From a virus: a stretch of 20,622 bases of DNA. Below the pieces are notes generated by a model that was not told where the DNA came from, did not search any database, and was given only the letters and a program-made list of their open reading frames with translations. A program made the position numbers and the translations under genes. Below, piece by piece: positions 11,779 to 19,736 of the stretch. The number at the start of each line of letters is the position of its first letter. The stretch's first letter is position 1. Location: positions 1 to 20,622 of the IMG/VR virus record IMGVR_UViG_3300049825_000212. One strand, written 5' to 3'.

Positions 11779-12217
11779 TCTTGCTCCGCTAGGTTCAATC
11801 AAGTTTCTGACCGTCCATTGCACGGCAACCCCTGAAGGGCGCGACAACACGGCGGCTGAAGTCACCCGTTGGGATATTGAACGCTTTGGCCAGCCGTCTT
11901 ATCATTGGGTTGTTGAACTTGACGGCGATACGGTGCGAACGCTCCAAGACAACGAAAAGGGCGCGCACACTGGCGGGCACAACACCGGCAACATTGGCAT
12001 TAGCTATGTTGGCGGAACGACTAGCTTGAACGCTGGCGGCAAGCCCAAAGACACGCGCACACAAGCGCAAAAGCTTGGACTGAAAAAGCTAATCCAGTCT
12101 TATCAGTCGCGCTTTCCTGACATCATTATTCGTGGCCACAAAGACTGGCCTGAAGTGAACAAAGCTTGTCCTAGCTTTGACGTTGCGGCCTGGCTTAAGG
12201 CCGGAATGCCCATTTAA
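11771..12217 (+). CDS. N-acetylmuramoyl-L-alanine amidase endolysin (T7 lysozyme type)
   Basis: A 148-aa Amidase_2 domain with no extra cell-wall-binding part. Zinc ligands by analogy with T7 lysozyme are His16 (FLTVHCTAT), His123 (IRGHKDW) and Cys133 (KACPSFD). Tyr44 (SYHWVVE) and Lys131 complete the active site, and HTGGHNTGNIGIS carries the conserved central strand. It cleaves the amide bond between muramic acid and the stem peptide. No signal peptide is seen, so a holin is needed for export, consistent with the neighbour at 11216. ATG 11771 follows GAAAGGGCACAAA and overlaps the preceding gene by eight bases. Confidence 0.88.
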   Translation: MANLAPLGSIKFLTVHCTATPEGRDNTAAEVTRWDIERFGQPSYHWVVELDGDTVRTLQDNEKGAHTGGHNTGNIGISYVGGTTSLNAGGKPKDTRTQAQKLGLKKLIQSYQSRFPDIIIRGHKDWPEVNKACPSFDVAAWLKAGMPI

Positions 12218-12234
12218 CCACGAAAGGAATGCAA

Positions 12235-12588
12235 ATGGTTCGTAAGGCTCTATTCGCCGCCCTGGCGCTCGCTTCGCTGTCTCTAGGCGGTTGTGCAGCC
12301 CTTCAGGCCCCGTCAGCCGTCGCCAGCGCCACGGCCATTGACGAAAAGGCGCTTTATGCCGCTGAAGCGCTCTATAACGTGCCAGCGCAAGCCTATGTCG
12401 TTGCTGACGGCAATGGCCAGCTTTCGCCTGAACTGAAGGCGGTGCTGAAGCCCAAGCTTCAAGAGGCTTATCGCGTGTTGCTTGCCATCCGCGCGGCTTA
12501 CGCGGCTGGCAATGCGGCTGGCTTCGCTAGTCAGGTTGTGGCGTTGCATAACCTTAGCGGCGCTATCGTTGCACTCATTCCAAAGTGA
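12235..12588 (+). CDS. Phage lipoprotein, 117 aa
   Basis: The N-terminus MVRKALFAALALASLSLGGC is a type II signal peptide: basic start, hydrophobic core and lipobox L-G-G-C with the lipidated Cys at 20. The mature part is Ala-rich and helical (AYRVLLAIRAAYAAGNAAGF). It should be anchored in the outer membrane. Coming directly after the endolysin, it may be an o-spanin-like partner of the 11422 protein, though it is longer than Rz1 and not Pro-rich. Starts at 12229 and 12235 are both ATG; I chose 12235 because AAGGA is then six bases away. Confidence 0.65.
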   Translation: MVRKALFAALALASLSLGGCAALQAPSAVASATAIDEKALYAAEALYNVPAQAYVVADGNGQLSPELKAVLKPKLQEAYRVLLAIRAAYAAGNAAGFASQVVALHNLSGAIVALIPK

Positions 12589-12599
12589 AAGGAACTGTT

Positions 12600-12869
12600 A
12601 TGGACTTCAGCAAAATCATTCAAACCATTGAAGACGGCGTTGACGTGATTGAAAAGCTCGCACCCGTCGCAACAGCCATTGGCGGGCCTATTGTGGGTAA
12701 GCTGTTCAAGACTGTTGAAACCGTCAGCGAAATTGCCCACAATGTCATTGACCGGGCGGCTGAAGCTGGCGAAGTTTTCAGCACTGACGACCAAGCGAAA
12801 ATTCAAAGTTCGATTGCTCGTCTAGCTGCACAAAACGACAAGCTGGCTGAAGCTATCCAAAATAGCTGA
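12600..12869 (+). CDS. Small amphipathic helical protein, 89 aa, end of lysis unit
   Basis: Starts MDFSKIIQTIEDGVDVIEKL at ATG 12600, after GAAAGGAACTGTT. A Gly/Pro turn with moderate hydrophobicity (APVATAIGGPIVGKLFKTV) lies between two amphipathic helices; the second half (AKIQSSIARLAAQNDKLAEA) is coiled-coil-like. No true membrane span is obvious. It is the last gene before a strong terminator, co-transcribed with the lysis genes. An antiholin or a structural helper are possibilities, neither shown by sequence. Confidence 0.6.
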   Translation: MDFSKIIQTIEDGVDVIEKLAPVATAIGGPIVGKLFKTVETVSEIAHNVIDRAAEAGEVFSTDDQAKIQSSIARLAAQNDKLAEAIQNS

Positions 12870-12893
12870 CGTTGCTACGTTGGTCAAAGCGCG

Positions 12894-12926
12894 CGGGCGG
12901 GCCTTCAGGTTCGCCCGTTTGCTTGC
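12894..12926 (+). terminator. Intrinsic terminator of the lysis unit
   Basis: CGGGCGGGCC (12894-12903) pairs with GGTTCGCCCG (12908-12917) as a 10-bp stem with two G-T wobbles and a TTCA tetraloop, followed by TTTGCTTGC. Confidence 0.75.
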
Positions 12927-12967
12927 TACCTGTTCACTTGACAAGAGTATGTTATTAGGCTTGCGTC

Positions 12968-13414
12968 ATGTGGAACCAACCCGTTGCCATATTTGAAGAC
13001 GAAGACGAAGACGCGCTTAAGTCTGAATTTATCAGACTGACCGCCCTTCACCCTTCCCGCACGCCTGACGAAATTGCCGGTTACGTTTTCAGGAAGCAAC
13101 GCGACCCTGGCTTGCGGTCAGCGCAAGCGGCTATGGTATGGCTGAAAGACATTGACGTTTTGGAGCGCATTCGCCAGGCGCGTCTTAACGGCGGCGTTGA
13201 AGCGCCCGGCATTCATAGCCTTGAAGACAAGCTTAGAAAACTTCAGGTCTTGTATGAAGACGAAAGCCAAGCGCTGAAAGACCGGCTTAACGCCATGCGC
13301 TTGCACGCTGAAATGAGCGGTCAAATTGTCAAGGCAATTGACGCCAAGGTTAGCAGCACTGACAAGGTTAAGCCTTTCCCAACTTTCGTCATTGCTCAAT
13401 ATGCTGACGACTGA
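12968..13414 (+). CDS. Terminase small subunit (putative)
   Basis: A 148-aa acidic-start protein (MWNQPVAIFEDEDEDALKSE). Residues about 20-75 are helical with an HTH-like stretch (RTPDEIAGYVFRKQRDPG then LRSAQAAMVWLKDIDVLERI), and a coiled-coil-like region follows (LEDKLRKLQVLYEDESQALK). It lies directly before the large terminase gene with a 14-base overlap, the usual place of the DNA-recognition subunit that selects packaging sites. The call rests mostly on position and layout. A TTGACA at 12938-12943 lies upstream, but I see no good -10 box at the right distance. Confidence 0.62.
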   Translation: MWNQPVAIFEDEDEDALKSEFIRLTALHPSRTPDEIAGYVFRKQRDPGLRSAQAAMVWLKDIDVLERIRQARLNGGVEAPGIHSLEDKLRKLQVLYEDESQALKDRLNAMRLHAEMSGQIVKAIDAKVSSTDKVKPFPTFVIAQYADD

Positions 13415-14705
13415 AGCCACCATTGGCCACAACGGCGGGCCACCGCTTATTGAGTTGACCAAGCCGCAATTCCGGCTTGTGACGACTCAAAGACAGTTTC
13501 CGGCTATGGTGGCTGGCTTTGGCGCTGGCAAGACTAATGGGCTTATGAAGCGGTGTTTGCGGCTGAAGTTCGCTTACCCTGAACAAAACGTTGCCTATTA
13601 CTTGCCAACTTATGACTTGGTGCGAACCATTGCCTTTCCGCGCTTCATTGAAGAGCTTGCGGCAATTGGTATGTTTGAAAAGGAACATTACAGCTTAGTT
13701 CAATCGCTAACGCCAATGATTAAAATACATGACGGCGGGCAGATTATTCTTCGCACAATGGACAACCCAGGCCGGATTGTGGGCTATGAAGTCGCTGATA
13801 GTTTCATTGACGAATTAGACACTATGAAAGAGGCTGACGCTAAGAACGCCTGGCAAAAAATCCTGGCGCGTAACCGTCAAAAGAAACCTGACGGGTCAAA
13901 GAATACCATTGCAGTTGGCACAACGCCTGAAGGTTTCAAGTTCGTTTATTCGCGTTGGAAGAAAGAGCCGCCTAGCGCGGAATATGAACTTATTAAAGCA
14001 AGCACCTATTCCAACGCTCGCAACTTGCCTGAAACCTATATACAAGATTTGATTGCTGACTATCCAAGCAATTTGATTGCGGCTTATATTGAAGGCGAGT
14101 TTGTCAACCTGACTAGCGGCGCGGTTTACCCTGAATTTGACCGAACGCTTAACGGCTCTAAGGAAGTCGTTAAGCTTGGCGAAGCTTTGCACATCGGCAT
14201 GGACTTCAACGTTGGTAATATGTCAGCCGTTGTGTTTGTGCAGCGGGAAGGCGATCCGCACGCGGTTGCTGAACTAACCAAGCTGTTAGACACGCCAGCC
14301 ATGATTGCGGCGCTGAAGGTTCGCTTTCCTAGTCATGCCATTTTCGTTTATCCTGACGCAACAGGTGCCAGCCGCAAAAGCAACAACGCCAGTGTGTCAG
14401 ATATTGCCTTGCTTCAACAGGCCGGGTTTACCGTGCTGAACAACGCCAGCAACCCGGCTGTCAAAGACAGGGTGCTTAGCCTAAATCGCATGATACACGC
14501 GGGCGGAAAGCGCCGCCTGAAGGTCAATGCGGACGCTTGCCCGGCTTTTGTTGAAAGCTTAGAGAAACAAGCCTATGACAAAAACGGCGAGCCTGATAAG
14601 ACAAGCGGGCTAGACCATACCAACGACGCGGGCGGCTATTTTATATGCTATCGCTTCCCTGTCTTGGGCAACCGCGTTGTGAAACTTAAGATTGCAGGGA
14701 ACTGA
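13401..14705 (+). CDS. Terminase large subunit
   Basis: A 434-aa packaging motor with Walker A GFGAGKTN (39-46) and Walker B SFIDELD (133-139, catalytic Glu137). The RNase H-like nuclease has acids at Asp267 (IGMDFNV), Asp318 (YPDATGASRKS) and Asp404/Asp408 (DHTNDAGGY). The ATPase drives DNA into the prohead and the nuclease cuts the concatemer. The N-terminus carries the tag IGHNGGPPL (8-16), shared with the protein at 1987-2553. ATG 13401 lies inside the small subunit gene; no separate ribosome site is seen, so coupling is likely. An in-frame extension to 13326 lies wholly within the small subunit gene. Confidence 0.9.
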   Translation: MLTTEATIGHNGGPPLIELTKPQFRLVTTQRQFPAMVAGFGAGKTNGLMKRCLRLKFAYPEQNVAYYLPTYDLVRTIAFPRFIEELAAIGMFEKEHYSLVQSLTPMIKIHDGGQIILRTMDNPGRIVGYEVADSFIDELDTMKEADAKNAWQKILARNRQKKPDGSKNTIAVGTTPEGFKFVYSRWKKEPPSAEYELIKASTYSNARNLPETYIQDLIADYPSNLIAAYIEGEFVNLTSGAVYPEFDRTLNGSKEVVKLGEALHIGMDFNVGNMSAVVFVQREGDPHAVAELTKLLDTPAMIAALKVRFPSHAIFVYPDATGASRKSNNASVSDIALLQQAGFTVLNNASNPAVKDRVLSLNRMIHAGGKRRLKVNADACPAFVESLEKQAYDKNGEPDKTSGLDHTNDAGGYFICYRFPVLGNRVVKLKIAGN

Positions 14706-14709
14706 CACT

Positions 14710-16197
14710 ATGGCTGTTATTGTCAACAAAGGCGTCAAAACAACGCATGAAAAGTATGACAAGTTTTTGCCCAAGTGGAAGCGCATTCGCGACGTTCTAG
14801 CTGGCCAAGACAACATTCATAATGCTGGCACGGCTTACTTGCCTAAGCTGAACAAGCAAAGTGACACGCAATATAAATCCTATGTGAAGCGAGCGGCGTT
14901 CTATAACGCAAGCTGGCGCACTGTTGCGGCTTTGCTTGGCATGATGTTTCGCAAGCCGCCTGAAAGCGAATTGCCTAACTCGCTTGACCCTTACCTTGCT
15001 GACGTGTCAATGAAAGGTGAACCTTTTGACGTGTTTGCTGAAGAATACACGCTTGAATGGCTTTCGATTGGCTTTGTTGGCGTGCTAACTGACCACCCGC
15101 CAGCAATTGACACGGCTGGCAATGAACTTACGCTTGCCCAAGCTGAAGCACTTGGCTTGCGGCCAACAATGCAACTTTATCGGGCTGAAGCAATCCGCAA
15201 TTGGAAGTTTCGCACCATTAACAACAAGCACACGCTTTCAATGGTTGTGCTTGGCGAGTGTGCCCAAATTGCTGAAAACGAATTTAGCGACACTGAACAA
15301 GAGCGCTTTAGGGTTTTGGACCTTGATGAAGCTGGCCAATATCGCGTGCGCGTATTCACGCAAGACAAAGACGGCAAAGACGAATTGATAGAAGGGCCGA
15401 TTTATCCCAAGTTGAATAACGCGCCGCTCAATTACATTCCGTTTGAAGCTGACTTTGAGTTTTGCGACCCGCCGCTTATTGACTTGATTGACGCTAACTT
15501 GAACCATTATCTTGTTAGCGCTGACTATCACCATGCGTTGCACTTCACCGCTTTGCCAACGCCATACGTTACCGGCTATGCGCCTAGCATTCCTGAACCT
15601 GGTCAGGCCCCTGAAGAACTCTATATTGGTTCAGAAAGTGCTTGGGTATTCCCTGACCCTAACGCTAGCGTTGGCTATCTTGAATTTACCGGTCAAGGTT
15701 TGACGGCGCTTGAAAAGGCGCTTGACCGCATTGAAAACCAAATGGCCAATCTTGGCGCTAAAATGCTGGCGAGTGAAAAGGCTGGCGTTGAAGCGTTCAA
15801 GACACAAGCCATGCGTAACGCTGGCGAAAACTCGATTTTGGCGAGCATTGCAATTGCCGTTTCGTTGAAGCTTGAAGCGGCGTTGAAGACGTTTGCCGCT
15901 TGGGCTAACTCGCCTGACGACAAGCTTAGCTATGAACTTAACCGCGACTTTATGCCGGTTGTAATGGACGCGCAAACGCTGACCGCTCTTATGGCGGCTT
16001 GGCAGGGCGGCGGCTTGTCTGAAGCGGAGCTATTCGATTTGTTCAAGCGTGGCGACCTTATTGAAAGCGACAAGACGCTAGAGGAACACCAAGGCGAGAT
16101 TGACGCGGAACCGCCGCCAGCGCCCGTCCCTGACCCGTCCAAGCCCAAACCAGGGGACAAGACGCCGCCCGTTGACAAGACGCCGCCAGCCGCATGA
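14710..16197 (+). CDS. Portal protein (DUF4055 type)
   Basis: A 495-aa protein in the portal position after the large terminase. Features of the DUF4055 portal family include the N-terminal region (YDKFLPKWKRIRDVLAGQDN and SYVKRAAFYNASWRTVAALL). A mid-region IPFEADFEFCDPPLIDLIDA precedes the HYLVSADYHHALHFTALPTP helix, and near the C-terminus comes a helical stretch, LTALEKALDRIENQMANLGA. The dodecameric portal forms the vertex through which DNA enters and the tail attaches. The C-terminal 30 residues are Pro-rich (KPKPGDKTPPVDKTPPAA) and probably disordered. ATG 14710 has AGGGA nine bases upstream. Its stop overlaps the next gene as ATGA. Confidence 0.82.
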   Translation: MAVIVNKGVKTTHEKYDKFLPKWKRIRDVLAGQDNIHNAGTAYLPKLNKQSDTQYKSYVKRAAFYNASWRTVAALLGMMFRKPPESELPNSLDPYLADVSMKGEPFDVFAEEYTLEWLSIGFVGVLTDHPPAIDTAGNELTLAQAEALGLRPTMQLYRAEAIRNWKFRTINNKHTLSMVVLGECAQIAENEFSDTEQERFRVLDLDEAGQYRVRVFTQDKDGKDELIEGPIYPKLNNAPLNYIPFEADFEFCDPPLIDLIDANLNHYLVSADYHHALHFTALPTPYVTGYAPSIPEPGQAPEELYIGSESAWVFPDPNASVGYLEFTGQGLTALEKALDRIENQMANLGAKMLASEKAGVEAFKTQAMRNAGENSILASIAIAVSLKLEAALKTFAAWANSPDDKLSYELNRDFMPVVMDAQTLTALMAAWQGGGLSEAELFDLFKRGDLIESDKTLEEHQGEIDAEPPPAPVPDPSKPKPGDKTPPVDKTPPAA

Positions 16198-16406
16198 CAA
16201 AGGCTGAACAACAAGCCCTGAAGTGGTTGCGTGAACACGGCGGCGATGGTTGCTTTGACAAGAGCGGCGTTGCCTTTGCCCAAGGCGAAACCGCGCCTGT
16301 CATGCGTTCCACTTGGAATAGCTTAGCCAACCAAGGCTATGTTGAATTTTACGGCGGCGTAAAAGACGGCGGCAAGAGCTATGGAAGGCTTAGGCTTAAG
16401 CCATGA
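16194..16406 (+). CDS. Hypothetical 70-aa protein, winged-helix-like
   Basis: Begins MTKAEQQALKWLREHGGDGC. The pattern is helix, turn, helix (PVMRSTWNSLANQGYVEF), then a short strand-turn-strand ending SYGRLRLKP, as in a minimal winged helix. It sits between portal and minor head genes and overlaps both by ATGA, so it is expressed with the head genes. Whether it is structural or regulatory is unknown. Confidence 0.6.
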   Translation: MTKAEQQALKWLREHGGDGCFDKSGVAFAQGETAPVMRSTWNSLANQGYVEFYGGVKDGGKSYGRLRLKP

Positions 16407-17461
16407 TTGACCAAAAGCTTTTTGACCTTGTGCTAGCTAACGCCTTGGACGTTCTAAGGCTGTCAGCGCATGAACGCTTGCAAGTGACTAGGCGTCTAAA
16501 GGTTATGGAAAAAGAGTTGCTGAAGCGGTTGGCTGAAGAGCAACTTAGCATTGGCGAGCGCGCCAAGTTGGCCAAAATCATTAACGACACTGACGACATT
16601 ATTGATTTGGCTTATGGCCGCTTGCGCGATGATTTGAACGTTGTTGGCATTGCTGAAATGGTTGCTGACCATGCGGCTGAAGCGCTTTATGTCGTCTTTG
16701 GCCTTGAAACAATTGGCGTGCCCACAAGGGATTATTTCAAGTCGCTAGCAAGTGACGTTCTAATTCAGGGTGCGCCTAGCGCCGATTGGTGGCGCGGCCA
16801 AAGCGAGAATATCAAGCTGAAGTTCAGCGCTCAATTGCGTCAGGGATTAGCGAACGGCGAAACCAACCAACAAATCACCGCCCGGATTGTGGGCAAAGCT
16901 GGCGTGCCAGGCGTTATGGACATTGCCCGGCGAGATGCGTCTAGCCTTGTTCATACGTCAGTGCAAACCGTGGCCAATGACGCTAGGCGGCAAACGTTCA
17001 AGAGCAATGACGATTTGGTTAAAGGGCTTCGCCAAGTCAGCACTTTAGATAGTCATACAAGCTTGACTTGCGTTGCTTATAGCGGCGAAAGTTGGAACTT
17101 GGACTTTGAGCCGCTTGGCCCTAAAAAGCTCGCTTATAATGGCGGCACGCCGCGCCACTTCCTATGCCGGTCAGTTGAAGTGCCAATTACAAAGACGTTC
17201 AAAGAACTTGGCATTGACATACCTGAAGCACCGGGCACAACGCGCGCTAGCTCTAGTGGCCAAATTGACGTTAACACAAGCTTCAACGACTATCTTGAAC
17301 GCATGGGCAAGAAATATCAAAACACCGTGCTAGGTGAAGGCCGGGCTGACCTTTGGCGCAAAGGCAAAATCACCCTGAAAGATTTGGTTGACGGGCAGGG
17401 AAGGCCCGTTAGTTTGGAAGCGTTGCACAACCTAGTTAGGAAAAGGACAACCGGGCAATGA
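16403..17461 (+). CDS. Phage minor head / head morphogenesis protein (Mu gpF / SPP1 gp7-like)
   Basis: A 352-aa protein with a helical N-terminal half and the conserved MuF-type domain at about 175-260. The helix RDASSLVHTSVQTVANDARR is followed by STLDSHTSLTCVAYSGESWN (213-232) and TPRHFLCRSVEVPI (249-262), giving the usual pair of Cys. It follows the portal genes as expected. These proteins are carried in the head, near the portal, and may be ejected or act in assembly; which one here is unknown. The C-terminal part (LKDLVDGQGRPVSLEALHNL) is also found in family members. It overlaps both neighbours by ATGA. Confidence 0.8.
   Translation: MIDQKLFDLVLANALDVLRLSAHERLQVTRRLKVMEKELLKRLAEEQLSIGERAKLAKIINDTDDIIDLAYGRLRDDLNVVGIAEMVADHAAEALYVVFGLETIGVPTRDYFKSLASDVLIQGAPSADWWRGQSENIKLKFSAQLRQGLANGETNQQITARIVGKAGVPGVMDIARRDASSLVHTSVQTVANDARRQTFKSNDDLVKGLRQVSTLDSHTSLTCVAYSGESWNLDFEPLGPKKLAYNGGTPRHFLCRSVEVPITKTFKELGIDIPEAPGTTRASSSGQIDVNTSFNDYLERMGKKYQNTVLGEGRADLWRKGKITLKDLVDGQGRPVSLEALHNLVRKRTTGQ
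17449..17458 (+). promoter_or_regulatory. Leader motif AACCGGGCAA, copy 5
   Basis: The last A of the motif is the first base of ATG 17458; AAAAGGA lies just before it. It sits inside the last codons of the minor head gene. Confidence 0.5.
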
Positions 17462-17721
17462 AAACATTGATTATAGCGTCAGGCGAAGGCTTCAAGCTTT
17501 TGCAAACTGATAGTGTCAACGAAGTCAAGCAACCCGTTGTTGCGGTGTATGACGACAAGGTTGAAGCTGAAGCCGGGCTTGCTCGCGCCAAGGCTCTTGA
17601 AGAGACTATTAGGCCACTTTGGCTAGCCGCCCTGGCACACGCCAACAAGCTTGAAAGCCTTATGCTTGACGCCGTTTGGGCTGCTGCGAAGCCGCTTGCC
17701 AACCCTGACGCGGCGGGTTAA
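17458..17721 (+). CDS. Hypothetical 87-aa protein
   Basis: Starts MKTLIIASGEGFKLLQTDSV, then VNEVKQPVVAVYDDKVEAEA and a helical C-terminal half (ALEETIRPLWLAALAHANKL). No motif is recognised. It lies between minor head and scaffold-like genes. The start overlaps the previous stop as ATGA and the leader motif fills its ribosome spacer. Confidence 0.6.
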   Translation: MKTLIIASGEGFKLLQTDSVNEVKQPVVAVYDDKVEAEAGLARAKALEETIRPLWLAALAHANKLESLMLDAVWAAAKPLANPDAAG

Positions 17722-17781
17722 GCCTAGCTCGCAATTTTGCAACCGGGCGCGGTTTTGCCGCATTCAAAAGGAACTGTTGAA

Positions 17782-18447
17782 ATGGCTTATGACCCTAAAG
17801 ACCCCGCTGACAAGAAAATTGTTGACGACGCGGTTGCCGCTGCATTGGCTGACGCTGAAGCCGCCCATGAAACTGACATTGCTGGCTTGAAGGCCAACAA
17901 TGCGCGGCTAAAAGAACAGCTTAAGAAAGCCACGGCGGGCGAAGCGAACGCTGAAGAGATTACGCGGCTTGAAACTGAACTTGCCAATTCGCAAGTCAAG
18001 CTGAAGACCGCCGAAAAGGATTTGACCAAAGTTACCAAAGAGCGCGACGAAGCGGCCAAGAGCCTTGAAGCTGAAACCGGCTTTACGCAAAAGCTTTTGG
18101 TTGACAACGGGCTTAGTGACGCCTTGGTTGCTGCCAACGTCGCAAAGCAATTCCTGCCAGCCGCAAAGGCTTTGCTGGCGGGCCAAGTCACCTTGAAGGT
18201 TGACGGCGAAAACCGGGTTGCAATGGTTGGCGAGAAAACGCTTGCTGACTTTGTTGGCGAATGGGCCAAGGGTGAAGACGGCAAGCACTATGTCGCCGCC
18301 CCTGGCAACAGCGGAGCGGGCGCTAAGCCTGGCGACAAAACGCCTGGCGGTTCCGGCAAGACGATTGACCAAGCGGGCTTTGACGCGATGAAGCCGGTTG
18401 AACGCGCGGCGTTCTTTTCTGACGGCGGAACTATCGCGGCGGAATAG
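17782..18447 (+). CDS. Scaffolding-like coiled-coil protein
   Basis: A 221-aa acidic protein with a long coiled coil (about 24-100, for example ITRLETELANSQVKLKTAEK). A compact region follows (LVDNGLSDALVAANVAKQFL), then a Gly/Pro linker with KPGDKTPGGSGK, and a short C-terminal segment ending FFSDGGTIAAE. Composition, length and position just before the coat gene fit an internal scaffolding protein that guides coat assembly and then leaves. ATG 17782 follows AAAAGGA with good spacing. The linker shares the heptapeptide KPGDKTP with the portal C-terminus. Confidence 0.72.
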   Translation: MAYDPKDPADKKIVDDAVAAALADAEAAHETDIAGLKANNARLKEQLKKATAGEANAEEITRLETELANSQVKLKTAEKDLTKVTKERDEAAKSLEAETGFTQKLLVDNGLSDALVAANVAKQFLPAAKALLAGQVTLKVDGENRVAMVGEKTLADFVGEWAKGEDGKHYVAAPGNSGAGAKPGDKTPGGSGKTIDQAGFDAMKPVERAAFFSDGGTIAAE

Positions 18448-18458
18448 TCAGAATGCTG

Positions 18459-18487
18459 TTGACAAGGCCACTGGCCTGAAGAATAAG
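18459..18487 (+). promoter_or_regulatory. Coat-gene promoter with operator-like dyad in the spacer
   Basis: TTGACA (18459-18464), 17-base spacer, AATAAG (18482-18487, 4 of 6). The spacer starts with the perfect dyad AGGCC-ACT-GGCCT (18465-18477), a likely operator. It gives the coat gene transcription independent of the upstream head genes. Confidence 0.5.
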
Positions 18488-18521
18488 CGAGTTGCTGAAG
18501 GTTGGGCGTTCAGCAACTCGC
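18487..18521. repeat. 13-bp perfect hairpin in the coat-gene leader
   Basis: GCGAGTTGCTGAA (18487-18499) pairs perfectly with TTCAGCAACTCGC (18509-18521) around a 9-base loop, GGTTGGGCG. No T-run follows. It overlaps the expected transcription start of the local promoter, so the full hairpin would form mainly in read-through transcripts, where it could be a processing or stability element. Confidence 0.7.
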
Positions 18522-18596
18522 GGTTGGGCCGCACCGTTGCCGGGCAAGTTGGGCTTGCTAGGCTTTTCAACACAAATCTTTTGGAAAGGCTTAGAA

Positions 18597-19730
18597 ATGG
18601 CCAATACGCTTACCGCCCTTGCGCCCACGCTGTTCAGCGCGGCCAAGGAAGTTGCTAGCGAACCTTGGGGGGTTGTTGCCGCAATCAACACTTCGTTTGA
18701 CGACAAGGGTGTTGCCAAGGGTGACACCGTGCAAGTTCCCGTCGCGCCGGTTCGTGCCGCCAGCGACTTCACCCCTGCCAACGTTGCTGGCGCTGGCACT
18801 GACGCCACTGCCAACACCACGCCGGTTGTTATCTCCAAGAGCCGCAAGGTTGACTGGAATATCACTGGCGAGCAACTGCGCTCGCTTCAGAATGGTGAAA
18901 ATGACCAGGATTGGGCGAAGCAACTGTTGCTTCAGGGTATGCGAACGCTTCGCAACGAAGCTGAAGTTGACGCCGCCCTTGCCGCCAAGGTTGGTGCATC
19001 ACGCGCCGTTGGCACCGCTGGCGCTTCGCCTTTCGCCACTGACATTAACACGTTGGTTGACGCTCGCAAGGTGCTTCAGGATAACGGCGCTCCGCTGGCT
19101 GATATGCAGTTTGTTGGCGACACAACCGCTGGCGCGGCCATGCGTAAGCTTGGCATTATTCAGAACCACTATCAGGCCGGTTCTGACGAAGAGCGCCGTT
19201 CCGGCATTCTTCAGCGTCAGTTTGGCTTTATGCCGCGTGAAAGCGCTGGCATTACGCTGCACACCAAGGGCACCGGCGCGGCTTACACCACCACGGCGGC
19301 TGGCTTCGCGGTTGGCACCACGGCCATTCCGATTATCACCGGCACTGGCACCGTTCTTGCTGGCGACGTTGTTACCTTCGCAGGTGACGCCAGCAAGTAT
19401 GTTGTCGCGGCTGGCGTTGCCGCGCCCGGCACCATTACGCTTGCCGCGCCTGGCTTGCGTCAGGCTATCCCGGCGGCTGCAACGGCGCTGACGATTGGCA
19501 ACAACTACACGGCCAATCTGGCGTTTGAACGCAACGCCATTGTGGGCACTCTTCGCCCGCCGATTATGCCGCCGAACCCGACTATTCAGCAAATGCTGGT
19601 TAGCGACCACTTGGGCATGACTTACCTTATGCTTGAAATCGCTCAATACGGCATGACGACTTGGGAGCTTCACCTTGCTTGGGGCTTCAAGACCGTCAAC
19701 CCTGAATTTTCGGAACTTGTGCTTGGCTAA
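18597..19730 (+). CDS. Major capsid (coat) protein, P22-like
   Basis: A 377-aa protein starting MANTLTALAPTLFSAAKEVA, the typical N-terminus of P22-type coat proteins, followed by NTSFDDKGVAKGDTVQVPVA and KVDWNITGEQLRSLQNGEND. A Gly/Thr/Ala-rich beta region (about 220-310, for example GTGTVLAGDVVTFAG) interrupts the HK97 fold like the P22 insertion domain. The C-terminus (MLVSDHLGMTYLMLEIAQYG) is also typical. Many copies form the icosahedral shell. Codons are strongly biased, as expected for the most abundant protein. ATG 18597 follows GGAAAGG; the frame is open upstream to 18492 but crosses the leader hairpin. A GC hairpin follows the stop. Confidence 0.87.
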   Translation: MANTLTALAPTLFSAAKEVASEPWGVVAAINTSFDDKGVAKGDTVQVPVAPVRAASDFTPANVAGAGTDATANTTPVVISKSRKVDWNITGEQLRSLQNGENDQDWAKQLLLQGMRTLRNEAEVDAALAAKVGASRAVGTAGASPFATDINTLVDARKVLQDNGAPLADMQFVGDTTAGAAMRKLGIIQNHYQAGSDEERRSGILQRQFGFMPRESAGITLHTKGTGAAYTTTAAGFAVGTTAIPIITGTGTVLAGDVVTFAGDASKYVVAAGVAAPGTITLAAPGLRQAIPAAATALTIGNNYTANLAFERNAIVGTLRPPIMPPNPTIQQMLVSDHLGMTYLMLEIAQYGMTTWELHLAWGFKTVNPEFSELVLG

Positions 19731-19736
19731 TGGTTA

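Noticed and set aside
12938-12943. Promoter before the terminase genes at TTGACA
   Set aside because: No acceptable -10 box at 16-18 bp (TTGCGT at 17 bp); listed only in the text of the small terminase entry.
18619-19491. 290-codon plus-strand frame inside the coat gene
   Set aside because: Very rich in Pro, Arg, Ala and Leu, a frame shadow of the codon-biased coat gene; the coat frame has clear family features.
18999-19673. 224-codon minus-strand frame antisense to the coat gene
   Set aside because: Arg/Asn/Ala-rich shadow without ribosome site or motif.
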